The notes under the pieces: model-generated | The model's database searches: none | What the model saw: only the letters and a program-made list of their open reading frames with translations | Told to the model about the DNA's origin: nothing | DNA from: Ectopseudomonas mendocina | GTDB lineage: Bacteria > Pseudomonadota > Gammaproteobacteria > Pseudomonadales > Pseudomonadaceae | Direction: 5' to 3' | Assembly: GCF_007049795.1 (NCBI RefSeq) | Contig: NZ_SCFY01000012.1 | Location: 1 to 64,000 of the forward strand | Length of the DNA: 64,000 nt | Made by a program: the position numbers and the translations under genes | Part shown: positions 7,636 to 16,722 of the stretch, piece by piece | How the letters are laid out: each line of letters opens with the position of its first letter | How positions within the stretch are numbered: position 1 is the first letter of the stretch

Positions 7636-8856
7636 TTAGCCGACCACCGCACCAAGCTGGAAGATAGGCAGATACATCGCAATGATAAGGCCACCGACCA
7701 AAACGCCGAGCACGGACATGATCAGCGGCTCCATCAGCGTGGTCAGGTTGTCCACGGCGTTGTCCACTTCTTCTTCGTAATAACTGGCGGTTTTATCCAG
7801 CATTTCGTCCAGAGAGCCGGCTTCTTCACCGATGGCGGTCATCTGTACGGCCATGGTCGGGAAGATACCCGTACTGCGCATGGAGAAGTTGAGTTGCGAG
7901 CCCGACGAGACATCATTCTTGATTCGGTTGACCGCATTGCGAAACACCACGTTGCCGGTCGCGCCTGCTACGGAGTCCAGCGCATCAACTAACGGCACGC
8001 CTGCTGCGAAGGTGGTCGCGAGCGTGCGAGCAAAGCGTGCTACCACTGCCTTGTAGAGGATATCCCCGACGATGGGTGCTTTGAGTAGCGCTCTATCCAG
8101 TGAGTCACGAAACTTTTCAGAGCGCTTATAGGTTTGACCAAAACCATAAATTGAGATGAAAAGTACAAACAGCACCAGGAACCACCATTCCTGCAGCCAT
8201 CTCGAGAGGTTGACCACCATCATCGTAAAGGCCGGAAGCTGGGCGCCAAAGCCCTCGAACACGCTCTCGAACTGCGGTACGACTTTGATCAACAGAATCG
8301 CCGTTACAATCACGGCAACAAGGACTACCGCGATCGGATAGGTCATGGCCTTCTTGATCTTGGCCTTGAGGGATTCGGTCTTTTCCTTGTAGGTGGCGAT
8401 GCGATCCAGCAGCGTTTCCAGTGCGCCGGATTGCTCGCCTGAGTCGACCAGGTTGCAATACAGGTCATCGAAATACATCGGTTTCTTGCGCAGCGAGGTG
8501 GCGAAGCTATTGCCTGCTGCGACTTCCTGTTTGACCTCGTCGATCAGCTTGCGCATGTTCGGGTTGTCGAAGCCTTCGGCGATGATGTCGAACGACTGCA
8601 GCAGCGGTACGCCTGCCTTCATCATGGTGGCCATCTGGCGGGTGAACAAGGCGATGTCCATCGGCTTGATCTTCTTGCCCGCGCTGAACAGCGAAACGGC
8701 CTTTTTACGTACCTTGAGCGGGTTGATGCCCTGCTTGCGCAGTTGGGCCTTTACCAAAGCGGGGGATTGCCCGGAAATCTCGCCCTTGACCTTACCGCCT
8801 TTACGATCGGTACCTTCCCAGGCGAATACGCTGGTTTTCAGTGCTTTTTCCGCCAT
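7636..8856 (-). CDS. pilC: Type IV pilus inner-membrane platform protein
   Basis: PilC is the membrane platform that couples the PilB motor to pilin insertion. The 406-residue protein starts with a soluble segment containing FAWEGTDRKGGKVKGE. It then has two GspF domains, each beginning with a FTRQMATMMKAGVPLLQS-type or FARTLATTFAAGVPLVDA-type motif, and three hydrophobic segments including the C-terminal one. Length and domain order match the family. The gaps to pilB and pilD are three bases each, so the three genes form an operon divergent from the pilin locus. Confidence 0.97.
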   Translation of the reverse strand: MAEKALKTSVFAWEGTDRKGGKVKGEISGQSPALVKAQLRKQGINPLKVRKKAVSLFSAGKKIKPMDIALFTRQMATMMKAGVPLLQSFDIIAEGFDNPNMRKLIDEVKQEVAAGNSFATSLRKKPMYFDDLYCNLVDSGEQSGALETLLDRIATYKEKTESLKAKIKKAMTYPIAVVLVAVIVTAILLIKVVPQFESVFEGFGAQLPAFTMMVVNLSRWLQEWWFLVLFVLFISIYGFGQTYKRSEKFRDSLDRALLKAPIVGDILYKAVVARFARTLATTFAAGVPLVDALDSVAGATGNVVFRNAVNRIKNDVSSGSQLNFSMRSTGIFPTMAVQMTAIGEEAGSLDEMLDKTASYYEEEVDNAVDNLTTLMEPLIMSVLGVLVGGLIIAMYLPIFQLGAVVG

Positions 8857-8859
8857 GGA

Positions 8860-10560
<1,701 letters not shown>

Positions 10561-10728
10561 GATGCAGGCGCTTGGTCCGAGAATTGATGTTGCTTATATA
10601 GCCCATATTCTGGTCTGGCCCAAGCGCAGTGATGCGAGGTGACCAATTACGTCACATGCTGCCGAATTCGTGTGGTGTACCTGGCGCTAGTCTGTTGGGG
10701 CAACCTTGAAATGGCGGCCTCTCAGAGT

Positions 10729-10744
10729 TGGCACGCGACCTGCT
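10729..10744 (+). promoter_or_regulatory. Sigma-54 promoter of the short pilin gene
   Basis: TGGCACGCGACCTGCT matches the sigma-54 consensus (TGGCAC, five bases, TTGCA/T), with ten bases between the GG and GC dinucleotides. It lies 46 bases before the pilin ATG. Pseudomonas pilA genes are transcribed by RpoN with the PilR activator, so this supports the helix-only frame being the true major pilin gene of the locus. Confidence 0.8.
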
Positions 10745-10789
10745 AAGTACATGCTAGGTCGCCGACCTTAACCACATAGGAGTTAATCC

Positions 10790-10975
10790 ATGAAGTCTCT
10801 GAAGAAGCAAAAGGGTTTCACCCTGATCGAGCTGATGATCGTCGTTGCGATCATCGGTATTCTGGCCGCCATCGCCATTCCGCAGTTCAACGAGTATCGC
10901 GCCAAAGCGAACGACTCCACTGCTCAGGCTGATGTGAAGAACTCCATCAGCGTTCTGACCGCCGCTCAGCTTTAA
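10790..10975 (+). CDS. Helix-only type IV pilin (PilA-N type, 61 aa)
   Basis: The nine-residue leader MKSLKKQKG ends at a [11 protein letters not shown] prepilin cleavage site with the required Glu5, so PilD can process it. The mature chain is only 52 residues: the N-terminal alpha helix and nothing of the usual globular domain. It resembles Geobacter PilA-N (IPQF at residues 21-24, Tyr27) more than P. aeruginosa PilA, but lacks the aromatics that PilA-N has near mature residues 32, 51 and 57. A TAGGAG site lies seven bases before the ATG, and a sigma-54 promoter precedes it. The next gene starts 20 bases later with its own signal peptide, so this is a split pilin and not a frameshifted one. 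Confidence 0.85.
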   Translation: MKSLKKQKGFTLIELMIVVAIIGILAAIAIPQFNEYRAKANDSTAQADVKNSISVLTAAQL

Positions 10976-10995
10976 TAAGTATTGAGGATATGTTC

Positions 10996-11433
10996 ATGAA
11001 AAAGAATATTCTGGCTGCTTTGTTTGCCTGTGGCGCCTTTGTATCGGTCAATGCTTTTGCTGTGGCAATTCCCGCAGACGGTGTTGTTAGAACCGCCGAT
11101 TGTACCTTGCTCGGTGAGTCTGTCACCCTGAGTCTGTCCAATAATGTGAGTGGTGCTTATAGCTGTGATGAAATCACTAGCACTATCAAGGTAGGCGCTT
11201 GTCACAAGGCTGGTAGCCGTAAAGCGATGACAGTAAAATGTGCAATTACTGTTCCTGCGGATGGTGAAACCCCTGCTGAATACAATGATGACTCTTGCAC
11301 CGGTGTTGGTGAAGATCACACTTTTGAAAGCAGTAACTATCGCGGTTATGTAGCCAGCAGTCGCGGTGGTTCTACCGCGGCCAAGGATCTCGGCGGTGCA
11401 TGCACTGCAGCGACTGCAGACGGCTTGCTGTAA
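10996..11433 (+). CDS. Secreted six-cysteine protein paired with the short pilin
   Basis: The 145-residue protein has a Sec signal peptide, MKKNILAALFACGAFVSVNA, with cleavage likely before FAV. The mature part has six cysteines (in TADC, YSCD, GACH, KCAI, DSCT and GGAC contexts), an even number suited to three disulfides in the periplasm or outside. It has no membrane helix after the signal and no pilin leader. GAGGA at 10984-10988 favours the ATG at 10996 over one at 10990. Lying 20 bases after the helix-only pilin, it is the positional counterpart of Geobacter PilA-C, the separate globular partner. Sequence similarity to that protein is not evident by eye, so the role is inferred. Its codons are AT-richer than those of the neighbours. 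Confidence 0.7.
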   Translation: MKKNILAALFACGAFVSVNAFAVAIPADGVVRTADCTLLGESVTLSLSNNVSGAYSCDEITSTIKVGACHKAGSRKAMTVKCAITVPADGETPAEYNDDSCTGVGEDHTFESSNYRGYVASSRGGSTAAKDLGGACTAATADGLL

Positions 11434-11441
11434 TCAATTTC

Positions 11442-11470
11442 GAGAGAGGGTTTCCCCTCTCTCTTTTTTT
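11442..11470 (+). terminator. Strong terminator after the pilin pair
   Basis: GAGAGAGGG and CCCTCTCTC form a perfect nine-base stem with loop TTTC, followed by seven T residues. It starts eight bases after the stop of the secreted partner and ends 11 bases before the second pilin ATG. It should cut the pilin transcript off from the downstream genes. Confidence 0.9.
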
Positions 11471-11481
11471 GTGGTGTGGTT

Positions 11482-11661
11482 ATGTCAAGGCAGTGCGGCT
11501 TTACATTAATTGAGCTTATGATTGTTGTTGCTGTCATAGGTGTGTTGGTTGCCATTGCTATTCCGCAATTTAATGAGTATCGCGCTCGTAGTAATGATGC
11601 CTTGGCTCAGGCGGATGTTAGGAATTCAATACAAGTTTTTGCGGTTGAGTTGGAGCGATAA
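11482..11661 (+). CDS. Second helix-only type IV pilin
   Basis: This is a near-duplicate of the first short pilin: a six-residue leader MSRQCG, then [11 protein letters not shown] and IPQFNEYRA. By hand alignment it is identical to the first at 37 of 52 mature positions. It also ends where the helix ends, with no globular domain. It lies directly behind a strong terminator, and no Shine-Dalgarno sequence is visible before the ATG (or before the in-frame GTG at 11476). Expression is therefore doubtful, unless it comes from read-through or an unseen promoter. It may be a minor pilin, a silent copy, or a remnant of duplication. Confidence 0.75.
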   Translation: MSRQCGFTLIELMIVVAVIGVLVAIAIPQFNEYRARSNDALAQADVRNSIQVFAVELER

Positions 11662-11720
11662 CCTGATTTTTAGATTTATTGTAGTTGGATATAGTGTTTT
11701 TTTGGCGTCATGAGTTTTCA

Positions 11721-12530
11721 ATGTTTTCATTTTCTGATTTGAAGTCGAGTGTTTTGTTGGTCTTCCGAGCCAATTTCTTGTGGCTGGGAGGTGTTTCGCT
11801 TTTCGCGTTATTGCTAGTCGCTTGGATGGCCGCCGAATTTAGTGGTCGTCAGCCTGCCACCGTGGCACTGGATGTAGGGCTGTCGATGATACGGTTGATC
11901 CTGCCTCTGATCATGGTGCTGGTGGTGCAGGAGCTGCTTTCGCGAGAGTTCGACAGGCGCTATTTTCTTTCTTCCCTGAATTATCCGCGTGCTAGGCATG
12001 TTTTTTTGCTTGGCCGCTTCGCTTCGATTGTCGCACTGATGCTGGGCGTCCTGATCGCCATGGCTGTGGCGCTCGGCTTGCTGGTCGTCTGGGTCGGCGA
12101 AGATTATGCCCAGGCTACTGGTGTTTCGCTGGGGTGGCCCTACGTTGCGACCGTGGCGCTGATTGGGCTTGATCTGCTGGTATTGGCCTCGCTTGCGACC
12201 TTCCTGGCTATGGTGGCCTCCACGCCCAGTTTCGTGTTGATCGGCACCCTGGGGTTTATGCTAATGGCCCGCTCCTTCGCGGCTATCATCGAGCTGCTGA
12301 CGCGCGAGACCTGGGTGGTCGAGGGTGCGGAAAATTATCGCGCAGGCGTTGGGGTTTTAGGATACCTGCTGCCTGACCTTGGGGCGCTCGATATCCGAAT
12401 GACGGCTCTTTATGGTCGCATGGAGTTCCTGCCCAGTGACCTGGGTGTGTTGGTGATCAGTTGCCTATCCTACGCCTTTGCCTTCCTCTGGCTGGCGGTG
12501 TGGGTGCTGCAACGCAAGCGCTTTGCCTGA
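11721..12530 (+). CDS. ABC transporter permease, PilI-like
   Basis: The 269-residue protein has about six strongly hydrophobic segments and no binding domain, as in ABC-2 type permeases. The start ATG at 11721 is preferred; an upstream TTG at 11685 would add 12 residues without a ribosome site. It ends two bases before the next gene, and the ATPase gene follows, so the three form an operon. Its position beside a split pilin suggests the counterpart of PilI from the Myxococcus pilGHI set, an ABC system needed for type IV pili. That link rests on gene content and order only. The first 50 bases are AT-rich and the rest is like the chromosome. Confidence 0.7.
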   Translation: MFSFSDLKSSVLLVFRANFLWLGGVSLFALLLVAWMAAEFSGRQPATVALDVGLSMIRLILPLIMVLVVQELLSREFDRRYFLSSLNYPRARHVFLLGRFASIVALMLGVLIAMAVALGLLVVWVGEDYAQATGVSLGWPYVATVALIGLDLLVLASLATFLAMVASTPSFVLIGTLGFMLMARSFAAIIELLTRETWVVEGAENYRAGVGVLGYLLPDLGALDIRMTALYGRMEFLPSDLGVLVISCLSYAFAFLWLAVWVLQRKRFA

Positions 12531-12532
12531 TT

Positions 12533-13372
12533 ATGCATACGCGTTCCTTCAGTCCTCTGCTCGCTCTGTTCGGCTTTGCCCTGTTCGCCGCAGCAGTGCT
12601 CTGGCGCAGTGGCCAGCCCATCGTCTTTCTCGGCGTCACGGTCGATGATCGCGTCGTGGTGTCTGCCCCGGTTCTGACCGCACTCTATGGTGGAGATCGT
12701 TTCCTGGCCGCCAATATGGAGGCGATACGCCTTTCCGCTACGGCTGTCGATCAGGGGCAAGCTGATATCCATTATCTGGTTCGGGCGCAGGTGGTCGTGG
12801 CTCAGCTTAATGCCTGCCACGAGGACAACTATTATCTGGCCAATGGTTTGCTGACCTGGGGCGGTGCGGTTGCCGAGGGCAACGAAGTACTGCGCAGAGC
12901 CATGGCCTGTCGTTTCTGGGATGGCATCCCGCCCTTCTTCTATGGGGTCAACCTGGCCTTTTTCGACAACAACAAGGCTCAGGCAGTGCAGGCTCTGGAA
13001 CTGTCTGCAGAGCGCTGGCCGGAGAATGCCGTTACCCTCAGGCGCATGGCAATCATGTTGCGAGCCGAAGCGCTGGCAGATGAGCGTTTGGCATTGAATT
13101 ATCTGATGCAGCAACGAGATACGACTCATGATCCCAAACTGCGCGAAATGCTTGATAAGCGCGTAATGCGCTTGCAAGGGCTGATCGATCTGCGGGCCGC
13201 TCAGCGTCGCTACGAGGAGGCTCATGGCCCTTTGCAGGATTTTCAGCAGTTGGTCGACTCAGGGGCGATGTCTACGCTTCCGCAAGACCCGTTGAGACTT
13301 GGTTACGAGTTACGCGACGGGCGAATCGAGTTTAAAGAACTGAAAATTCCCGGTATGGAGAGTCAGCAGTGA
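12533..13372 (+). CDS. Membrane-anchored repeat-like protein, PilG-like
   Basis: The 279-residue protein begins with an uncleaved-looking hydrophobic segment at residues 7-24 (SPLLALFGFALFAAAVLW). It continues as a mainly helical extracytoplasmic domain whose helical hairpins recall tetratricopeptide folds (LELSAERWPENAVTLRRMA is typical). It lies between the permease and the ATPase genes, two bases after the first and overlapping the second by four. In Myxococcus the third component of the pilus ABC set, PilG, is likewise a membrane-tethered non-enzymatic protein; this is my basis for the comparison. No catalytic motif is present. Confidence 0.6.
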   Translation: MHTRSFSPLLALFGFALFAAAVLWRSGQPIVFLGVTVDDRVVVSAPVLTALYGGDRFLAANMEAIRLSATAVDQGQADIHYLVRAQVVVAQLNACHEDNYYLANGLLTWGGAVAEGNEVLRRAMACRFWDGIPPFFYGVNLAFFDNNKAQAVQALELSAERWPENAVTLRRMAIMLRAEALADERLALNYLMQQRDTTHDPKLREMLDKRVMRLQGLIDLRAAQRRYEEAHGPLQDFQQLVDSGAMSTLPQDPLRLGYELRDGRIEFKELKIPGMESQQ

Positions 13373-14280
13373 GTGCTGTGCTGGAGTTCAAGAACGTCAG
13401 CCAGACGTTTCGCGTCAAGGGCAAAGAGGTTCGGGCGCTCAAGGACATCAGCTTCGCCCTGACAGAGGGCGAAGTGTTCGGTTTCGTCGGCCCCAATGGT
13501 GCCGGTAAGTCCACCACCATCAAGGTGATGCTGGACATAATCAATGATTATCAGGGGCAGGTGAGCATCTACGGTGTGGATGCACGTAATGCTTCCGCTC
13601 GCGCGCCGCTCGCTTATGTGCCGGAATCGCCAGCCCTCTACGAGCAGTTCACCCCGCTGGAAATTCTGCGTATGGGCCTTTCCATGTACGGCATCAAGCG
13701 CTCTGATGCCGATGCCTGGTGCATGCATTGGCTGGAGCGCTTCTCCGTGGATATGAACGCCAAGCGGCGTATCCGCGAGCTGTCCAAGGGCAATGTGCAG
13801 CGCGTGGCGCTGGCGCATGCCATGGTGGTGCAGCCCAGGCTGCTGGTGCTGGACGAGCCGCTGTCCGGGCTCGATCCGGTGGGGCGCAAGGATGTGGTGG
13901 ATATCCTCACCGAGTTCAAACAGCAGGGTGGGGCGATCTTCTTCACCTCCCATGTGCTGCACGACGTCGAGCGCATCGCCGACCGCTTCGGTTTCATCAA
14001 CAAGGGCGAGCTGCTGACCGTGCGCTCCCCGCGCGAGCTGGCCGCCGAGCGCGCCGACGATATGCTGGTGCGCTATCACGCCACGCAGCCGATTGGTCAG
14101 CCGTTGCGCGTGCTGCGCGAGGGTGAGTTCGAGTGTGAGGTGCTGCAGGCTGAGCTGCCGGCCTTTATCGCCCAGTTGAATCAGGTGGGCGGCCATCTGT
14201 TGACGGTCAAGCCGGCGGTGTCGCTGGAGACGGTGTTCTTCAATATTCTCGACAGTGCCGCTGGAAAGACTACGGCCTGA
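13369..14280 (+). CDS. ABC transporter ATPase, PilH-like
   Basis: The 303-residue protein has Walker A GPNGAGKS at residues 41-48, a signature segment LSKGN at 138-142 (the usual SGG is changed to SKG, as in ABC-2 exporter ATPases), and Walker B LLVLDEP at 158-164 with GLDP after it. A C-terminal extension of about 80 residues follows the core, as in CcmA/NatA-like ATPases. The GTG start overlaps the previous gene by four bases. With the permease and anchored protein it forms a complete ABC unit at the pilin locus. The function is probably pilus-linked, by analogy with PilH of Myxococcus; a free-standing exporter is possible. Confidence 0.8.
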   Translation: MSAVLEFKNVSQTFRVKGKEVRALKDISFALTEGEVFGFVGPNGAGKSTTIKVMLDIINDYQGQVSIYGVDARNASARAPLAYVPESPALYEQFTPLEILRMGLSMYGIKRSDADAWCMHWLERFSVDMNAKRRIRELSKGNVQRVALAHAMVVQPRLLVLDEPLSGLDPVGRKDVVDILTEFKQQGGAIFFTSHVLHDVERIADRFGFINKGELLTVRSPRELAAERADDMLVRYHATQPIGQPLRVLREGEFECEVLQAELPAFIAQLNQVGGHLLTVKPAVSLETVFFNILDSAAGKTTA

Positions 14281-14281
14281 A

Positions 14282-14305
14282 GTAGGATGCGCTGCGCGCA
14301 CCGAC
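14282..14305. repeat. Half copy of the GTAGGGTG...GCGCGCACC repeat
   Basis: GTAGGATGCGCTGCGCGCACC directly follows the ATPase stop. It matches one arm of the palindrome at 36325-36380 and the half copy at 59656-59675. The following 220 bases to mntA hold no gene. Confidence 0.55.
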
Positions 14306-14526
14306 CTTGTCGTTTTCTGCTGCTTCCCTTGCAGGCGCCTTGCCTCGGGGGCTTTTGACTGTGCAGTGGCGACGATTCGCTACGGGGGCGCCTCTTACGG
14401 AGTGTGATCGCTCGTGGTCTTCGGTGTGCATGGCAGACCCTGCAGCGTTGTGGTTGATTATCGTGTTGTGCAGCCTCATTCGACGTGTCTGGGATACACT
14501 TCCAGGCGTGTATAGGGAGGCCAGCC

Positions 14527-14925
14527 ATGAATAGAGAAACCTTGATTGGGTTGCTGCGTTCGCGTCTGGACGGGGTGTTGGCTATCTACGCCTTTGGTAG
14601 CCGTGTGCAAGGTACGGCGGACAGTCGTAGCGACCTTGATCTCGCAGTGTTGGTGCGAGGGTATGTCGACCCATTACTGCTCTGGGAGCTTGCCGGAGAG
14701 GCCGCCGATATCGCCGGTTGCCCAGTTGATCTCCTGGATATGCGCAAGGCTTCTACGGTCATGCAGCAGCAGGTGTTGCAGCGGGGTGAGCGCTGGTGGG
14801 CAGTCGATGGCGTTGAGGCCGGTTTGTTCGAGTGCGCGGTGTTGAGTGAGAAGCTCGAGCTGGATCGGGCCAGGGCTCCCCTGTTACAGGAAATCGCGAG
14901 AGACGGGCGGATTTATGGTCGATGA
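14527..14925 (+). CDS. mntA: MntA-type nucleotidyltransferase antitoxin
   Basis: The 132-residue protein is a minimal nucleotidyltransferase. It carries the signature GSx10DxD (G24, S25, D36, D38) in the context YAFGSRVQGTADSRSDLDLA. In characterised MntA-HepT pairs this enzyme neutralises the HepT toxin by adding AMP groups to it. The ATG at 14527 follows GGGAGG by six bases; the longer frame upstream is not needed. It overlaps the toxin gene by 11 bases. The pair sits between the pilin cassette and nadC, a usual spot for addiction modules in variable islands. Confidence 0.85.
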   Translation: MNRETLIGLLRSRLDGVLAIYAFGSRVQGTADSRSDLDLAVLVRGYVDPLLLWELAGEAADIAGCPVDLLDMRKASTVMQQQVLQRGERWWAVDGVEAGLFECAVLSEKLELDRARAPLLQEIARDGRIYGR

Positions 14926-15337
14926 TGTCTTGCTGAACAAGGCTGCCAGCATCGAGCGTTGCGTGCGTCGAGCTCGCGAGGAGTACGGGCGTGACCCGGC
15001 GAGTTTTGCTGAAGATTACACCCGTCAGGATGCCGCAATCTTGAATATCCAGCGGGCCTGTGAGGCGGCGCTCGATATGGGCCAGCACCTGATCAGGCGC
15101 GAACGTCTGGGGGTGCCCCAGAGCGCGCGTGATGTGTTCGCTTTGCTGGCTGACGGAGGTTGGATCGAACGTGATCTGGCTGAGGCACTCAAGCGTATGG
15201 TCGGTTACCGCAATATCGCCGTGCATGAGTATCAAGCGCTGCAATTGCCTATAACCGTCGCTGTCATCACGCGACACCTGGGTGAATTTCTCGACTATTC
15301 CCAGAGCATTTTGTTGAAGGATGCTCAGCAAGATTAA
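14915..15337 (+). CDS. hepT: HepT-type HEPN ribonuclease toxin
   Basis: The 140-residue all-helical protein has the HEPN catalytic motif Rx4HxY as R99-NIAV-H104-E-Y106. In related systems this motif cleaves RNA, and its tyrosine is the residue modified by MntA. The ATG at 14915 lies inside the end of mntA, so translation is coupled. All motif residues are present, so the toxin looks active. A REP pair follows 15 bases after the stop. Confidence 0.87.
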   Translation: MVDDVLLNKAASIERCVRRAREEYGRDPASFAEDYTRQDAAILNIQRACEAALDMGQHLIRRERLGVPQSARDVFALLADGGWIERDLAEALKRMVGYRNIAVHEYQALQLPITVAVITRHLGEFLDYSQSILLKDAQQD

Positions 15338-15352
15338 AGCGCGGTTTGACCT

Positions 15353-15437
15353 GTAGGAGCCCCGCCCCGGGGCGAATGGTGTGTAGTGCGGTGCGATTTC
15401 GCTGAGACATCGATTCGCCGCGAGGCGCGGCGCCTAC
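15353..15437. repeat. REP-type element pair
   Basis: GTAGGAGCCCCGCCCCGGGG opens the element, and an inverted module GCCGCGAGGCGCGGCGCCTAC closes it after a short spacer. It lies between the convergent ends of hepT and nadC and belongs to the family at 1642-1713. Confidence 0.75.
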
Positions 15438-15451
15438 AGTGAGTTGGCGGC

Positions 15452-16300
15452 TTATAGCGCCAGGCGCATGGACAGATCCACCGCCTTCACATCCTTGGTC
15501 AGCGTCCCCAGCGAGATGTAGTCCACGCCTGTCTCGGCGACGCCGCGCAAGGTGCTGTCGTTGATGCCGCCCGAGGCTTCAAGCTTGGCGCGGCCGGCAT
15601 TGAGCCTTACGGCTTCGCGCATGTCGTCCAGTGACAGTTCGTCGAGCATGACGATATCGGCGCCGGCCTCCAGCGCTTCGCGCAGTTCTTCCAGGTTTTC
15701 CACTTCGACTTCCACCGGCTTGCCTGGAGCGATCTGGTGGGCGGCGTTGATGGCCTGGGCGATGCCGCCGCAAGCGGCGATGTGGTTTTCCTTGATCAGG
15801 AAGGCGTCGTAGAGGCCGATGCGGTGGTTGTGGCAGCCGCCGCAGGTTACGGCGTACTTCTGCGCCAGGCGCAGGCCGGGGAGGGTCTTGCGGGTATCCA
15901 GCAGTTTGACCGGGGTGCCTTCTACAAGGTCTGCATAGTGACGGCAGCGGGTGGCGACGGCAGACAGGGTCTGCAGGAAGTTCAGTGCGCTGCGTTCGCC
16001 GCTGAGCAGGGCGCGAGCCGGGCCTTCGAGGCGGAACAGGGTCTGGTCGGCGCTGACCTTGTCGCCATCCTTTACCTGCCAATGCACCGCGACACGCGGG
16101 TCGAGTTGGCGAAATACCGCATCGACCCAGGCCGTGCCGCAAATCACTGCCTCTTCACGTGTGATCACGCGGGCGCTAGCGAGGCGCTCGGCCGGTATCA
16201 GCTGGGCCGTGATGTCGCCGCTGCCAATGTCTTCGACCAGAGCGCGGCGGACGTTGGCTTCGATTTCACTGCTGAGGTCGGCGAGGGTCAGGTTGGGCAT
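15452..16300 (-). CDS. nadC: Nicotinate-nucleotide pyrophosphorylase (quinolinate phosphoribosyltransferase)
   Basis: NadC converts quinolinate and PRPP to nicotinate mononucleotide in de novo NAD synthesis. The 282-residue protein has the usual length. Motifs seen are [12 protein letters not shown] near residue 140, [12 protein letters not shown] with the substrate-binding His and Arg, IKENHI, and the C-terminal EASGGI near residue 245. The ATG at 16300 matches the family start (MPNLTLADL); the 21 extra upstream residues are not conserved. In P. aeruginosa nadC is the gene next to the pilin locus, so it marks the right border of the accessory pilin island. Confidence 0.96.
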   Translation of the reverse strand: MPNLTLADLSSEIEANVRRALVEDIGSGDITAQLIPAERLASARVITREEAVICGTAWVDAVFRQLDPRVAVHWQVKDGDKVSADQTLFRLEGPARALLSGERSALNFLQTLSAVATRCRHYADLVEGTPVKLLDTRKTLPGLRLAQKYAVTCGGCHNHRIGLYDAFLIKENHIAACGGIAQAINAAHQIAPGKPVEVEVENLEELREALEAGADIVMLDELSLDDMREAVRLNAGRAKLEASGGINDSTLRGVAETGVDYISLGTLTKDVKAVDLSMRLAL

Positions 16301-16722
16301 GGTCGGCTCCGGTGTAGTCGAGCCGCGATTATAGAGGCAGGTGGTTGCAGGGCAATGCTCCATCGCGGCGCTGGGCCTTTTGTCGTTCTGCAGAATTGAT
16401 CAGGCACTTTTATATGTTGCCGCTGCTCTTAATGACGAGGGCACCCCCTTGGCCCGACTATCGGTGCAGCGCCGAAGGCCTGCCAGAGTTAGGCTGTGGA
16501 GGTGCGAGTGTGGTGTATTGGCCGTCGTCCGAAGGTGGCGTGTGGCTATCTGTGATCTGGGTCATGTCTGTGGGAAAAATTGGCTTGGTATGGCGCGCAG
16601 CCTCCCTATAATGCCTTTACTTTTTACATTATTGACGCCAGGCCTTTGACGTTAAGGACGACGCTCGGTTGACGCTGTGCAGACCAGGAGGCCCGGGTTC
16701 GGGCAGTCTGCGGGAGACTAGA
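16301..16722 (+). promoter_or_regulatory. Gene-free region with sigma-70-like promoter at 16585-16612
   Basis: A TTGGTA box (16585-16590) and a perfect TATAAT (16607-16612), spaced by 16 bases, lie about 110 bases before the DUF1631 gene and point toward it. The left part should contain the nadC promoter on the minus strand. Short open frames of 88-102 codons across this stretch have no ribosome site and read through the promoter, so I do not call them genes. Confidence 0.55.

Noticed and set aside
10790..11433. An ordinary full-length pilin broken by a frameshift
   Set aside because: The helix-only frame ends cleanly, and the next gene has its own ribosome site and Sec signal peptide, so the two parts were never one frame.
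16341..16649. Possible 88-102-codon genes upstream of the DUF1631 gene
   Set aside because: No ribosome site, no recognisable domain, and they run across the TATAAT promoter.
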